The notes under the pieces: model-generated | The model's input: the letters and a program-made list of their open reading frames with translations, nothing else | Database searches by the model: none | What the model was told of the DNA's origin: nothing | NCBI GenBank assembly: GCA_963580285.1 | Contig: OY757011.1 | Coordinates: 196,867,644 to 196,931,643 of the forward strand | Reading direction: 5' to 3' | Length of the DNA: 64,000 nucleotides | Origin: Lucinisca nassula | Lineage: Eukaryota; Mollusca; Bivalvia; Lucinida; Lucinidae | Translations under genes and position numbers: made by a program | Shown: piece after piece, positions 51,909-60,559 of the stretch | Numbering within the stretch: position 1 is the first letter of the stretch | Layout: the number at the start of each line of letters is the position of its first letter

Positions 51909-53231
51909 ATGGCTGAATATGAAAATCCTGAGTATGACAGGGAGGATTATGATGAAGAAGCAGAAACATCTTTTACAGATGAAGAGCAGTTTCAGAGAAC
52001 ATTAAATAGTCAGTTTGCTGGTTTGAATGATTTAACCGGTGATGATTGGAAAACTCTGCGTAATAGCATAGGTCAAAACATGATAGATAGATTTTACGAA
52101 AGGAATGAAGAACCTAAACGTAAAATCAAAGGTTTGTCTCCCAAGAAAGATGATATAGGGAGACCAATGTTATATGTTAAAGATGAAGGTGGAAAGAATA
52201 TTGCATTAACATTTTATCGTTCCAATGCACCAGATGAAATAGCAACATTTTTATCATTTAATACTTTGCAAAGGAAATATGGTGTTGATTTTGTTAGGAA
52301 TGTATTAGGTGTAGATGATTTTAAACCATCTGCTACAAGAATTAAAGAAGGTAGAAAAGCATTCACACAATTACTTCAAACGAGAACTCAAATAACACAA
52401 ACAGAAGAAGAAATACCTTTACAAGATATATCATCACAAGAACAAACTCAAGAACTATTAAATACAACAGTTGATGTAGAAACTGCTGTGAAAACATTGG
52501 AGACATCATTTACTAATGAACAAGAAACACAAACAGATTGGACAAAAAGAGAGATTGATGGAATAGCAAATGCAATGACAACAATCAAAGAAGAGATAGC
52601 AAATGAATTGGCAAAACTGAATGAAACAAATAAAGACTTAGCAAAAGAAAATACAAAATTAGAACAAGCCAAAGCAGACAATGATGAATTTCAAATAGAA
52701 AGGATAAGTAGTCGAATCAAAGAGTTAGAAAGTGAGAGAAGTGCAAGATTGGAAGTTATTAATGTTAATAAAGAAAAACTACGTAGTCAGGTAAATAGAA
52801 TCAAAGAGACTATAAACAAAGTATTAAAAGAAGACACTACATTGGGTGAAAGAATTAGAACATTATTCAGAGAACAAGGCATTACAATTGTTAGTATTTT
52901 AACCGCTTTTGGAATGATTATTGGAGTTATTGTTGAGGCTGTTATTCCTACTGGTGGTGGTACTACTTCAACCCCTCCTTCTCCACCAAAAGGTGGTGTT
53001 AAAGATTGGGTTAAGAAACAATTATCAAATCTTGGTAAATTACTTTCTACCCTTGCAGGAAAAGTAGCTACTGCATTACCAGGTGTTATTGGTTCTATTG
53101 TGTCTTGGTTGTTGTCTTCTGCGGGTAAAGTTGTTGGTTGGTTTGGAGAACATTTATGGGCATTAGTTGTATTGGTTGCTGGATTGTTATATGCATCTGC
53201 GAGAGAGTTTATAAGAAAAAAAAGAACTTAA
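51909..53231 (+). CDS. coiled-coil virion protein with membrane-active C-terminus
   Basis: 440 residues. An acidic N-terminus (YDREDYDEEAETSFTDEEQF) and a globular part to about 150 are followed by a long coiled coil at about 210-320 (KLEQAKADNDEFQIERISSR). A hydrophobic segment (ITIVSILTAFGMIIGVIVEA) comes next, then a Gly/Pro/Thr linker, and amphipathic and hydrophobic helices at about 370-430 (LPGVIGSIVSWLLSSAGKVV; HLWALVVLVAGLLYA). The pattern recurs in animal Polintons, where I recognise it as a minor virion protein. A membrane-interacting role is inferred from the helices. It ends 4 bp into the convergent gene at 53228. Confidence 0.85.
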   Translation: MAEYENPEYDREDYDEEAETSFTDEEQFQRTLNSQFAGLNDLTGDDWKTLRNSIGQNMIDRFYERNEEPKRKIKGLSPKKDDIGRPMLYVKDEGGKNIALTFYRSNAPDEIATFLSFNTLQRKYGVDFVRNVLGVDDFKPSATRIKEGRKAFTQLLQTRTQITQTEEEIPLQDISSQEQTQELLNTTVDVETAVKTLETSFTNEQETQTDWTKREIDGIANAMTTIKEEIANELAKLNETNKDLAKENTKLEQAKADNDEFQIERISSRIKELESERSARLEVINVNKEKLRSQVNRIKETINKVLKEDTTLGERIRTLFREQGITIVSILTAFGMIIGVIVEAVIPTGGGTTSTPPSPPKGGVKDWVKKQLSNLGKLLSTLAGKVATALPGVIGSIVSWLLSSAGKVVGWFGEHLWALVVLVAGLLYASAREFIRKKRT

Positions 53232-54631
53232 TAAATTTCATACATAATTAATAGTCCAATTACTATACTTCCTACTATTAATGCTGTTTTGTTGTCTTCA
53301 TGTTGTATGGCTTCTTTTTTTTCTGGTAGAGATTGATGAGATTGTGGTAGAGATTTATTTGTTGGTGTGCCTTGTAGAGATTGTGGTAGAGATTTCTTTG
53401 TAGTAGATTGGTTAGCAAGTTTGTGATGATTAAACCAATCTGCTATTCTAGCATCGGAGGTACCAGCACCATCAACCCAACTTTTTGACAGATTGTGTTT
53501 CTTTGCATAATCAACTGCTTGTTGATGATAATCTGGTAGAGATTTCTTTGTTTGTGTGCCTTGTATAGTTGCAGGTTGTGTAGCAGATGCAACAGGTTTA
53601 ACATTTACATCACTATTGAAACCAAGTGTTTGATTTTCTGTTGCAATTACAATTTTATTATTATATCCAGCGATAGTACCAACTTGTAAAACCATATCAC
53701 TGGGAGACATATATAATCCAATACCATAAACAAAATCTACTTTACTTCTTGCATATTTGAGTGTGTTTTGATATCTTTGTATTTGACTTGGTAAATCAAC
53801 TGGACTATTAATAGCGTCTTCAATGTTAGCAAGAAATTGTTTCTGAGCATCAAATCCTGTGCCTATTTTTAGAATTTCTACACGTGTTTGAGATTGTGCT
53901 GCTAATAGTGCCCATACAAACATTCTAATACTTTCGTTAATTCGTTCAATACCTGTTTTTGTTAATCCTTCTGATTTGTCTAATATAAACATTGTCCAGG
54001 CGTCACTTATATCTACTGTATGTTCTATTTTATCATTTGGATTAAAGAATGGACCTTCACTTCGATGTTCTTGTCTATATTTTCCACTTGGTTTAAAATA
54101 TTGTGTGTAACTCCCTAGACCACTGCATTTAGAACTACTTTCTAATTTTTGCCTCCAATCTGTATTAGGTGAAACATTGAATTCATTGCATAACTTTTGA
54201 TAGACAGCTTTGTCGTATGGATTTTTGTAATAACAAAATGATTCATCTGTTGGTAAAGGTGTTTGAAGTTCTTTCAAAATACGAGCAATACAATAATAAA
54301 CATGAAATGTATATACTGTTTTAGTTAGTCCTGAAGTGTTTTGCAAATGATCTTGATAACTTACACCACATCCTGCAGTGGCACACCAGACAGCAAAATT
54401 TAATTGACATTGCCACCAGTCAAATGATGAATGAAGCCATGTATTCCACGGTTCATTGGTGTGTAATGTTGGATTTTGATAGTTTTGAAATAAGTCGGGA
54501 AACGTTACTGGAAAATGGTCATCTTTATTAACATAAATCGTTTGTTTTATAAGTTCAATATTCTTTTCGGTATATTTAGTATTGGGGTTATATGATGCAT
54601 TGGGATTGTACTTGAATTCTTTAGGTATCAT
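53228..54631 (-). CDS. large virion-associated protein with C-terminal anchor
   Basis: 467 residues. The cysteine-rich front half (FDWWQCQLNFAVWCATAGCG) is followed by a conserved middle (RMFVWALLAAQSQTRVEILK; FVYGIGLYMSPSDMVLQVG). A C-terminal low-complexity zone has four KSLP-containing repeats (TKKSLPDYHQQ, TKKSLPQSLQG, NKSLPQSHQSLPE). The last 19 residues are a membrane segment (ALIVGSIVIGLLIMYEIY). It is recognisable as a recurrent Polinton late protein of unknown structure. I could not see the His-Asp/Glu-Gln-Cys order of the adenovirus protease in it, so it is not claimed as the missing protease. Confidence 0.85.
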   Translation of the reverse strand: MIPKEFKYNPNASYNPNTKYTEKNIELIKQTIYVNKDDHFPVTFPDLFQNYQNPTLHTNEPWNTWLHSSFDWWQCQLNFAVWCATAGCGVSYQDHLQNTSGLTKTVYTFHVYYCIARILKELQTPLPTDESFCYYKNPYDKAVYQKLCNEFNVSPNTDWRQKLESSSKCSGLGSYTQYFKPSGKYRQEHRSEGPFFNPNDKIEHTVDISDAWTMFILDKSEGLTKTGIERINESIRMFVWALLAAQSQTRVEILKIGTGFDAQKQFLANIEDAINSPVDLPSQIQRYQNTLKYARSKVDFVYGIGLYMSPSDMVLQVGTIAGYNNKIVIATENQTLGFNSDVNVKPVASATQPATIQGTQTKKSLPDYHQQAVDYAKKHNLSKSWVDGAGTSDARIADWFNHHKLANQSTTKKSLPQSLQGTPTNKSLPQSHQSLPEKKEAIQHEDNKTALIVGSIVIGLLIMYEIY

Positions 54632-54662
54632 TTTTATTATTGATTATATATAAAAAATAAAA
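54632..54662. promoter_or_regulatory. divergent promoter region
   Basis: Only 31 bp (TTTATTATTGATTATATATAAAAAATAAAA with one more A) separate two divergent ATGs; TATATA lies in its middle. It is the tightest bidirectional promoter in the element. Confidence 0.55.
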
Positions 54663-55303
54663 ATGTATCATACAATTTCGAATATTGACAAGACAATAAA
54701 CTTGCAACAATACATTGATAACAGAGATGGGAATAAACGTATTGGTTTGAAATCTATAACATATGGTGTTGGATGGTATAATGTTGTTGATGAATATTTG
54801 CAGAAGACTAAAGAGAGACCTCATAAGATTATAGATGGTTATTATAGTTTCCAACAAATAGCAGATTTATTTCAAAGTAATAATATTACATTATCTGTAA
54901 ATGAAACAAATGGAATTGCTTCTTTAATTACACCGGATGAATTGAAGATAAGCAAGGGCTTAAAACAAATGTTGGGGTTTGGAAATAAGCGAAAGTTTGC
55001 TGTTAATGAAACTCATTATGGTGAGAGAGCTGTAGATTTTGCTGTTTATAAATCATTGTATGTTCATTTGGAACAGATTAATACTTCAAATAATTATTTA
55101 GATGGTATGCCGAGTACTGTGTTGGCTGTTGTTCCAGTGGAAAATAAGAGTTTGGAGAGATAACAACAGTGAGATTTGAGCATCCAGAATATAAGTGTTT
55201 GGTGAATGATGCTATAGCAGAATTGAAATTAGAAATCAGGGATGAAAATAACAACAAGGTAATTAATCATCTACCAATTAATTGCGTTTTGGAAATTATA
55301 TAA
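54663..55303 (+). pseudogene. candidate minor capsid protein, frameshifted
   Basis: The open frame from 54663 stops at 55161-55163 after 166 codons. A second frame (one base back) stays open from about 55148 to a stop at 55301-55303 and has coding character (RFEHPEYKCLVND), so I read one ancestral gene of roughly 210 codons broken by a single-base loss near 55147-55160. Recurrent family words are DNRDGNKRIGLKSITYGVGW and the GxPSTxLAVVPV stretch near the break. Size, beta-rich character and position fit a single-jelly-roll penton-type protein, but that is inference. A shortened product could still be made. No slippery heptamer is visible that would suggest programmed shifting. Confidence 0.8.
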
Positions 55304-55316
55304 TTATAATAAAAAA

Positions 55317-55871
55317 ATGAGTATATTTGGTGCTAAGAGAAAACACGTAGATGCATTGGGGCTGAAACAAGAAATATTTAATATGAGAAGTCAAGCATTT
55401 ACACAAATAAATACATTGAATGATAGACATACAGGACTTCAAGATAGATTTCGGGATATGTATGTCAATCATCGATTATTATATAATAAGGTTGATAATA
55501 TGTCAGACAGAAAATTGATAAGCATTTGTGCGGAGAGTAAAGGTTCCTTACAGAAGAATGAAGTGTTTGGCTTTGGAAATGGTGGTAGAGAAGTAGGTGT
55601 TGGATATGTGATGAACTTTCCTGGCCAGATAATAGGTGTTGGACTGTCGAGTAAAAGAACAAAAGGCGATGTGTCTGTGGCGATTGCAATTAATGGAAAT
55701 CCACAAGCAGGATATGATATATCATTGAATAATATTTTAAGAAAACACGATAACTTTGCTACACCGTTAAAGGTTGAGGCTGGTGATGCAATTGCTTTTG
55801 TTTGTCAGACTAATAATGCTACATGTGTTAATACTGTGGCTTCGATGATAATTGAATTATTTATTGAATAA
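55317..55871 (+). CDS. fibre-like coiled-coil/beta protein
   Basis: 184 residues. The N-terminal third is a coiled coil (KQEIFNMRSQAFTQINTLND; RFRDMYVNHRLLYNKVDNM). From about residue 75 the chain is beta-rich with many glycines (VFGFGNGGREVGVGYVMNF; GDVSVAIAINGNPQAGYDIS) and a hydrophobic terminal strand (TVASMIIELFIE). A trimeric stalk-and-head surface protein is a reasonable inference. It begins 14 bp after the pseudogene's second stop. Confidence 0.8.
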   Translation: MSIFGAKRKHVDALGLKQEIFNMRSQAFTQINTLNDRHTGLQDRFRDMYVNHRLLYNKVDNMSDRKLISICAESKGSLQKNEVFGFGNGGREVGVGYVMNFPGQIIGVGLSSKRTKGDVSVAIAINGNPQAGYDISLNNILRKHDNFATPLKVEAGDAIAFVCQTNNATCVNTVASMIIELFIE

Positions 55872-55896
55872 AAAAATATATGTTATCAAGAAAAAA

Positions 55897-56472
55897 ATGA
55901 AACAACCTAATGCACCGCTATATCCAGAGTTGCCTATTGAAGATGGGCAAAATTATAGATTACAGAAGATATCTGAGATAGAGAAGACGTTAATTAATGA
56001 GAGAGATGTGAGAAAAGCATTATACAAAAAATACAAACGTGGAATAAATATTACTGATGGAGTTGATACTGGTTTGATATCAACAAGTGTTATTTTGGCA
56101 GGTGTTGGATTAACTGTTCCAATTATGTTGCCTTTAGAGATTGGTGCTGTTGTGTGTGGGAGTTTGGGTGTGTGTGTTAAACTAATTAGGCGTAAAATGA
56201 CTTCAAAAGCACAGAAACATTATGAGATTAAAACTATTGCTGATAGTAAGTTGAATAGTATAAAGGATTTGATTTCTAAGGCTTTGACAGACGGACAGAT
56301 ATCTGAGAATGAATTTAAACTTGTGTTGGATGAGTTGGACAAATATAATAAACTCAAAGACAATATACATTCAAAACAAACAGGATTGAGTGAAAGTGAG
56401 AGAAAGAAACTTATTGAGGAAGGCAAGGCTCAAGCAAAGAATGAAATGAAAAAAAAGATAGAAAATGCTTGA
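55897..56472 (+). CDS. two-pass membrane protein with helical tail
   Basis: 191 residues from the ATG at 55897, chosen over 55852 because it has the A-rich leader (GAAAAAAATG) and because the earlier ATG lies inside the previous gene. A proline-rich start (NAPLYPELPIEDGQNYRLQK) and a helical region are followed by paired membrane segments at about 57-94 (GLISTSVILAGVGLTVPIML; GAVVCGSLGVCVKL), then a long charged helix (SKALTDGQISENEFKLVLDE) ending in KKLIEEGKAQAKNEMKKK. It is recurrent in animal Polintons; function unknown. The last codons abut the right inverted repeat, and a broken copy of its end lies at 42513-42635. Confidence 0.82.
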   Translation: MKQPNAPLYPELPIEDGQNYRLQKISEIEKTLINERDVRKALYKKYKRGINITDGVDTGLISTSVILAGVGLTVPIMLPLEIGAVVCGSLGVCVKLIRRKMTSKAQKHYEIKTIADSKLNSIKDLISKALTDGQISENEFKLVLDELDKYNKLKDNIHSKQTGLSESERKKLIEEGKAQAKNEMKKKIENA

Positions 56473-57494
56473 TTTTTTTTTTTTGCTTCACTTCCGACCT
56501 ACAATGTTATAAGAATGTGCATTTTGTATGTTGAAACATATGTACAAAGTTTGGTGGTAATTAGTTGAACCAATGTTATTTTACAACAATTCAAAGACTT
56601 GCAGGAAATTCCAAAATGATGCTAGAACTTTGAAATTTTGTGATAATATGTATATATGCAACCCAAATACATATGCAAAATTTGAGACTAATCGGTTGAT
56701 GGGATTCCACTTTTAGGAAGACTCAAAGACTTTCTGAAATTCCAAAAGTTGTCATAGGAACTTGGAATTTTAATATGTTATACAGCCTTAAAGTCTTGTT
56801 ATATGTGCAAAATCTGGTGGTCATTGGATTATGTAAAGGCACTTTCAGGAGGGGTTAAAGTTTTTGCCCCAAAGTGGAATTTTCAAAATTCTTTTTAATA
56901 TGTTTCTATATAGTGTCTATCCGCGACTTTTATCGGAGCAGATTTTGGATATTACTTTTAATTATTTGTTGTTCTCTACGAGTTGCTTAGTAACCTTTCT
57001 TAATTAAACCGATTACAGTGTTATCAGGATTTTTTTCTTTTTTTTAACCCATTTTTATCGCTTAGAAACGCTTTTTATTGAAACCGATTACGCTGTCATC
57101 ATTTTTATTCAATGTTTCATTATAAAAAGATTTTTATGTCATTACCGGGATTCGAACTCATGCCCCACCATTTACAGTCCAAACCATCTAGACCACTCGG
57201 CTATCACGGCTTGTACTAGAATAGTAAGAAATTGAACGTAAATAAATGACTAGTTTTTTGTCCAGTGAATGGTTTTCTAAATACTGAAATAGTCCGTAGG
57301 TGATTTCCCTTTTGGACTTTGATGTCCAACTATCAGTGTGGTAAAGATAAATTGACATGTAATAGTCGGTTTATCTGTCTGCTCAAAATACTGCGGTAAA
57401 ATATATATGTGGTAAGATGTGTTTATATATAGATAGTGCTGGTTGAAGAGGTGATTTGTGAGGGTTTTTAACAGATTACCTCAAAACCGGCACT
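56473..57494 (-). repeat. Polinton right terminal inverted repeat
   Basis: 1,022 bp, inverted copy of 41433-42454. It starts at a run of 12 T directly after the last gene's TGA and ends CCGGCACT. Confidence 0.93.
57137..57210 (-). tRNA. tRNA-like segment in right TIR (probably not functional)
   Basis: Inverted, identical copy of 41717-41790, with the same A box, B box and GTA-type loop. Both copies point inward, toward the genes. Confidence 0.55.
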
Positions 57495-57500
57495 ATATAT

Positions 57501-57590
57501 CATTTCGATTCCTTTAAAATTTTAACAATAATCTAATGTGCATATAGCTTTCTTTAGCCACCTCTAGGTTCTTCATAAAAGGAGGCGAGT
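57501..57590 (+). other. right remainder of the LTR element interior
   Basis: 90 bp between Polinton and right repeat. ATGTGCATATAGCT (57537-57550) is an exact inverted copy of a word in the LTR (37246-37259). TTCATAAAAGGAGGCG repeats a word at 41388-41403, left of the Polinton. Confidence 0.65.
57576..57590 (+). promoter_or_regulatory. candidate polypurine tract
   Basis: AAAAGGAGGCGAGT directly precedes the right repeat, the position of a plus-strand primer. It has one C and one T, so it is not a pure tract. Confidence 0.5.
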
Positions 57591-57827
57591 GATGTGCCGT
57601 TAGGCTGTAGCTATATGCACATTCGACAACAACAACAAGATCCACTACGACACCAAGACGGAAACCTACGAAGATTGACGAAAGATAGTCACCTGACCAA
57701 CTTTGGGCACGAGGAACACGGAGAGCTGACCACGCTACTATCGCCACTTACCGTTCTGCAGCCTACCAGTGTGCTTCGAGTCTACTCAAGCCAGGGCTGT
57801 GGGATTGGTAAGTACCATTTTCACATC
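57591..57827 (+). repeat. right 237-bp long terminal repeat
   Basis: Base-for-base the same as 37226-37462 on inspection. It is followed by the target duplication ATACGT and the second half of the host SINE B. Confidence 0.85.
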
Positions 57828-58047
57828 ATACGTAAGCGGTTAACCAGTACAGTGCACATTCTTTTGCCTGAAACTGTTAACTGCCCTTCTTGAATCAGCA
57901 GGAGAGAATGACCGTAGAAAAGATTTCATGATCAGTCTCTACGAAAGAATGTTGCCGACCCCGGCAGGTATTTTGTTACCTGGTATCAAATCCGCATCCT
58001 CCTGATCACCAGTCAGACACGCAGCAAACTGAGCTACCAAGGCCGGC
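57828..58047 (-). mobile_element. SINE B, second part of the split copy
   Basis: Continues the copy broken at 37225: GTAAGCGGTTAACCAGTACA, GAATCAGCAGGAGAGAATGA, and the tRNA-like head near 58000-58047 (GATCACCAGTCAGACACGCA, GAGCTACCAAGGCCGGC). It has an extra TTTTGTTACCTGG near 57970. Confidence 0.85.
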
Positions 58048-58139
58048 ATTCTTCTGAAAAATATGGCATAGTTTTTGTCCTCTGCACTTTACCTTAACTA
58101 CTGCTGAAGTTTCAAGCCAAGAGCACAGACAGTAACATA

Positions 58140-58380
58140 CCAAGAGCTGTCGCTGTAAGTGACCGATGTCCCCCGTGGGAGCCAATTTTTATGCCGGTTT
58201 AAGTTTTTGTGACGGACAGACAGACAAAAAAATCAGACAGACAGTGTGTGTGTGTGTGAATTCGGGTTTAACGTCGCTTTCAACAAATTTTCAGTCATAT
58301 CACGACGGTGTCTGGTTGCGTCAGACAGACAGGGCAAAACTATATGCCCCCGAGAATCTCTCTTGGGGGGCATAATGACA
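58140..58380. mobile_element. tandem-type element remnant with SINE fragment
   Basis: Bounded by ATGTCCCCCGTGGGAGCCAA and GAGAATCTCTCTTGGGGGGC. Inside are CAGACAGACAAAAA, a (GT)n run at 58242-58257 and a tRNA-SINE-like tail (GAATTCGGGTTTAACGTCGC). Confidence 0.5.
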
Positions 58381-58499
58381 GTCCTGGCAAAGTTATTGGA
58401 AAGTGGTAAAAACATTTAGAAAGTTGACTGATGTAATAAGGATAAAATACCTATGTGACAATGTGCATGCTTTCATGGCTCCTTAAACTGAGATTTAAT

Positions 58500-58645
58500 T
58501 AAGAAGATTAGTGATAATTTTCTTATTTCTGCTTCAAATACAGATTATGGGTGCTCATTAGAACTGGCGTACTGAGGCAGTTCTAATGAGTACTCATAAC
58601 CTCTGTTTTTGTTTAACAATAAGAAAAATAATGTAAACCTTTGAA
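58500..58645. repeat. hairpin element
   Basis: TTCTTATTTCTGC and a decayed AATAAGAAAAAT frame the stem. The tip ATTAGAACTGGCGTACTGAG / GGCAGTTCTAATGAGT has ATTAGAACTG paired with CAGTTCTAAT. A related tip lies at 58895-58935 (TCATTAGAATTGCCTCAT). Confidence 0.65.
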
Positions 58646-58954
58646 AATTGCTGTTTTGCAACAAGGTAATATTGGAACCTGTATTGTTTACAAATTTTAA
58701 AAACAAATTTGTAAGGAAACGTAATTACAGTCCAACTACGATAACTCCAATACCTTTGAGACCATGAAAATATGTTTGAAATAGAAGTTGTTCAAAGTAC
58801 TGAGGTTTAATCATAGTTTCGGGTCATGAAGCAAAATGGGGAATCACTTATATCTTTACCATCTTCTATAAAATAAAGGTTTGTAGTGTTTACTCATTAG
58901 AATTGCCTCATAGGGGCATTTCAAATGAGTACACAAAATACCTTTTTACATAGC

Positions 58955-59240
58955 ACCCCTGCCAATCAGGGCTCGGAGAAAAAGATTGGGCTGCATGGTG
59001 CTTCCGGGCAGAGGTGAAACCAACAACACTTAAGTACTGTTAAACAGTGTAGGTCTAAGCCTGCCCAGGAAAAGTGATGCGATGCGGACCGCTCCTTAAA
59101 CCCTAGCGGTTTCTATGGGCAGTAGGGCTTGAGATGTCAGTCCATCTCAATGCCGGGTAAGAGTCCCACAAAATCAGAAGCAGCATCTCCAAAATGACCT
59201 AAATAGTGTTGATGGGGATGTAAAACCTCAAACAAACAAA
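58955..59240 (+). mobile_element. SINE A copy
   Basis: GCCAATCAGGGCTCGGAGAA, GGTTTCTATGGGCAGTAGGG and AAAATGACCTAAATAGTGTT, with tail GATGTAAAACCTCAAACAAA. It is more diverged than other copies. Confidence 0.65.
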
Positions 59241-59940
59241 ATCAAATCAGAAAAACTTCCCTAAAATATCCAAAGATATGATTATCTGGAGGTATTGGAT
59301 GAATTGTGTAGGGCCTCAAGAATGAGTTCCGGTTAGCCCTGGTAAAGGAGATGTTCAAGTTCGATTTTTCAAAACTCCACTGAGAAATTCAAAAAGACAT
59401 CTTTTCAAGGCAAAATGGTCAGATACAGTTTGGAAATCATGTAACAGACTGCACATATGATTGCAGACCGAATCACAGTTGATAACCATTAAGTTTCTCT
59501 AAGTTGGTTGAGTCTTGATACTGTCTTTCCCTGGACCTATTGGTTTTCTTAAGCTCTGGCAAACAATGTTATCGACCAGCAGCCCTTATCTGCTCCAATC
59601 CATGTCATTGAATTTGCTTAACTCGTCTGTAATAATGCACTGACTAAAGAACTAAGGAAACCTTTATGTGTGTCTTTAGAATTTCACCTGCACTTAAGGT
59701 GAAGATTTGCAGGCAGTAAAAATCCCCCCCTACCTCAACCATACACACCTGTAGCTTGTGCTTTGCTGGCCAACCATTCCAAGGAGTGGTTCGTGCTGTT
59801 CTTTCATTGTTGCTTTGTTGTATATAAACTGTTGTTAATGCTTACTAGTAGCAGTCTAATCTCCCCATTTCTTGTTGTCGTTGTTGTGCTCATTTCCAGA
59901 GTTTTTACTCTTCCTCCTAGTGCCAAGAGTGGGCTCTTTG
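59241..59940. other. non-coding, nothing recognised
   Basis: No gene, RNA or repeat boundary could be supported. The open frames on both strands near 59763-60008 mostly reflect low stop density and run into the MITE-2 that follows. Confidence 0.5.
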
Positions 59941-59943
59941 TTT

Positions 59944-60166
59944 TAACCCATTGTATGCTAGTGGTCTCTTCCTTAGCTGTATGTTGGACAAGTCCATTTG
60001 TCATGTAAGGGGCCTACTTTTTTGGTTTTTATTCTATTTTTGACAGAAAATTCTGTTAGCAAATAGTGCAGGCCCTAATCAGATGCCACAGAATGCGGCA
60101 TCTTATCGCGGCCTACACTGTTTGCCAAGGTACCCCATTAGAAGTTTCCCTCATACAATGGGTTAA
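59944..60166. mobile_element. MITE-2 copy, reverse orientation
   Basis: TTAACCCATTGTATGCTAG on the left and CATACAATGGGTTAA on the right. The hairpin core GTGCAGGCCCTAATCAGATG / GCGGCCTACACTGTTTGCC lies near 60065-60127. Confidence 0.75.
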
Positions 60167-60283
60167 ATCTTACAAAGGTATTCCTTAAAAGACTTGTGCT
60201 GCACAGGGCTTACTACACAGGCTTTAAATGACGACAAAGAACGAAAATTTTCTCTCAAGAGTTCATGTTGAGTACACCAAATA

Positions 60284-60530
60284 GGCCCCGTCAAGCGATT
60301 TTGGTACTTATTGCCTATGCGAGCAGCGAAGATTCAGGCGAGCCTGGGCATCTGCGCAGTCTCACCAGAACCTTCGCTGCTCGCTCATACAAGCAGTGAA
60401 TCAAGAGGAACCTTCAGACAGAAAGCCATATCCCTGGCCCTTCTGAATGGCTTGGCATGCGCTGTTAAAATTTGTCATGACTGAATGCTAGAAGACACAA
60501 ATTCGCTTGGCGGGGCTCAAATAATATAGG
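60284..60530. mobile_element. MITE-4 copy
   Basis: Inverted ends GGCCCCGTCAAGCGATTTTG and ATTCGCTTGGCGGGGCTC, both well kept. The hairpin GAGCAGCGAAGATTC / GAACCTTCGCTGCTC is at about 60319-60382. Confidence 0.85.
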
Positions 60531-60559
60531 TACAATTCGAAGCACTGGATTAACCTATG

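Larger units (their letters stand above)
41433..57494 (+). mobile_element. Polinton/Maverick element, 16,062 bp
   Basis: Starts AGTGCCGG and ends CCGGCACT; the 6-bp flanks are both ATATAT (41427-41432 and 57495-57500). A 6-bp duplication, AG...CT-type ends, long inverted repeats and a size of 15-20 kb are family hallmarks. It encodes the family's diagnostic set: protein-primed PolB, retroviral-type integrase, packaging ATPase and double-jelly-roll capsid protein. It is far more AT-rich than the flanks. Almost all genes look intact, so it is recent; one has a frameshift and the cysteine protease was not found. Confidence 0.97.
37226..57827 (+). mobile_element. non-coding LTR element with nested Polinton
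   Basis: Two identical 237-bp direct repeats bound the unit. The flanks repeat ATACGT (37220-37225 and 57828-57833), a 6-bp duplication, or 5 bp (TACGT) if a terminal A is counted in the repeat. A primer-site-like sequence follows the left repeat and a purine tract precedes the right one. Without the Polinton and its duplicated 6 bp it would be about 4.5 kb. It has no gag, reverse transcriptase or integrase frame, so it is a non-autonomous LTR retroelement (LARD-like) in my reading. Termini are GATGTG...CACATC, not TG...CA. Confidence 0.78.

Noticed and set aside
54663..55303. Programmed ribosomal frameshift
   Set aside because: No X-XXY-YYZ slippery heptamer is visible at the break; a single-base loss or a sequence error is simpler.
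55852..55896. Earlier start of the last Polinton gene
   Set aside because: It lies inside the previous coding region; the ATG at 55897 has the typical leader and gives the family-like N-terminus.
37226..57827. Penelope-like element with hammerhead ribozyme in the direct repeats
   Set aside because: GACGAAAGATAGTC in the repeat looked like part of a hammerhead, but the CTGATGA core box is missing.
57594..57893. 99-codon frame near the right LTR as a Polinton or host gene
   Set aside because: It is the LTR read through into the split SINE B.
59763..60008. Overlapping open frames on both strands as a gene
   Set aside because: No domain; the right part of the frames lies in a MITE-2 terminus.
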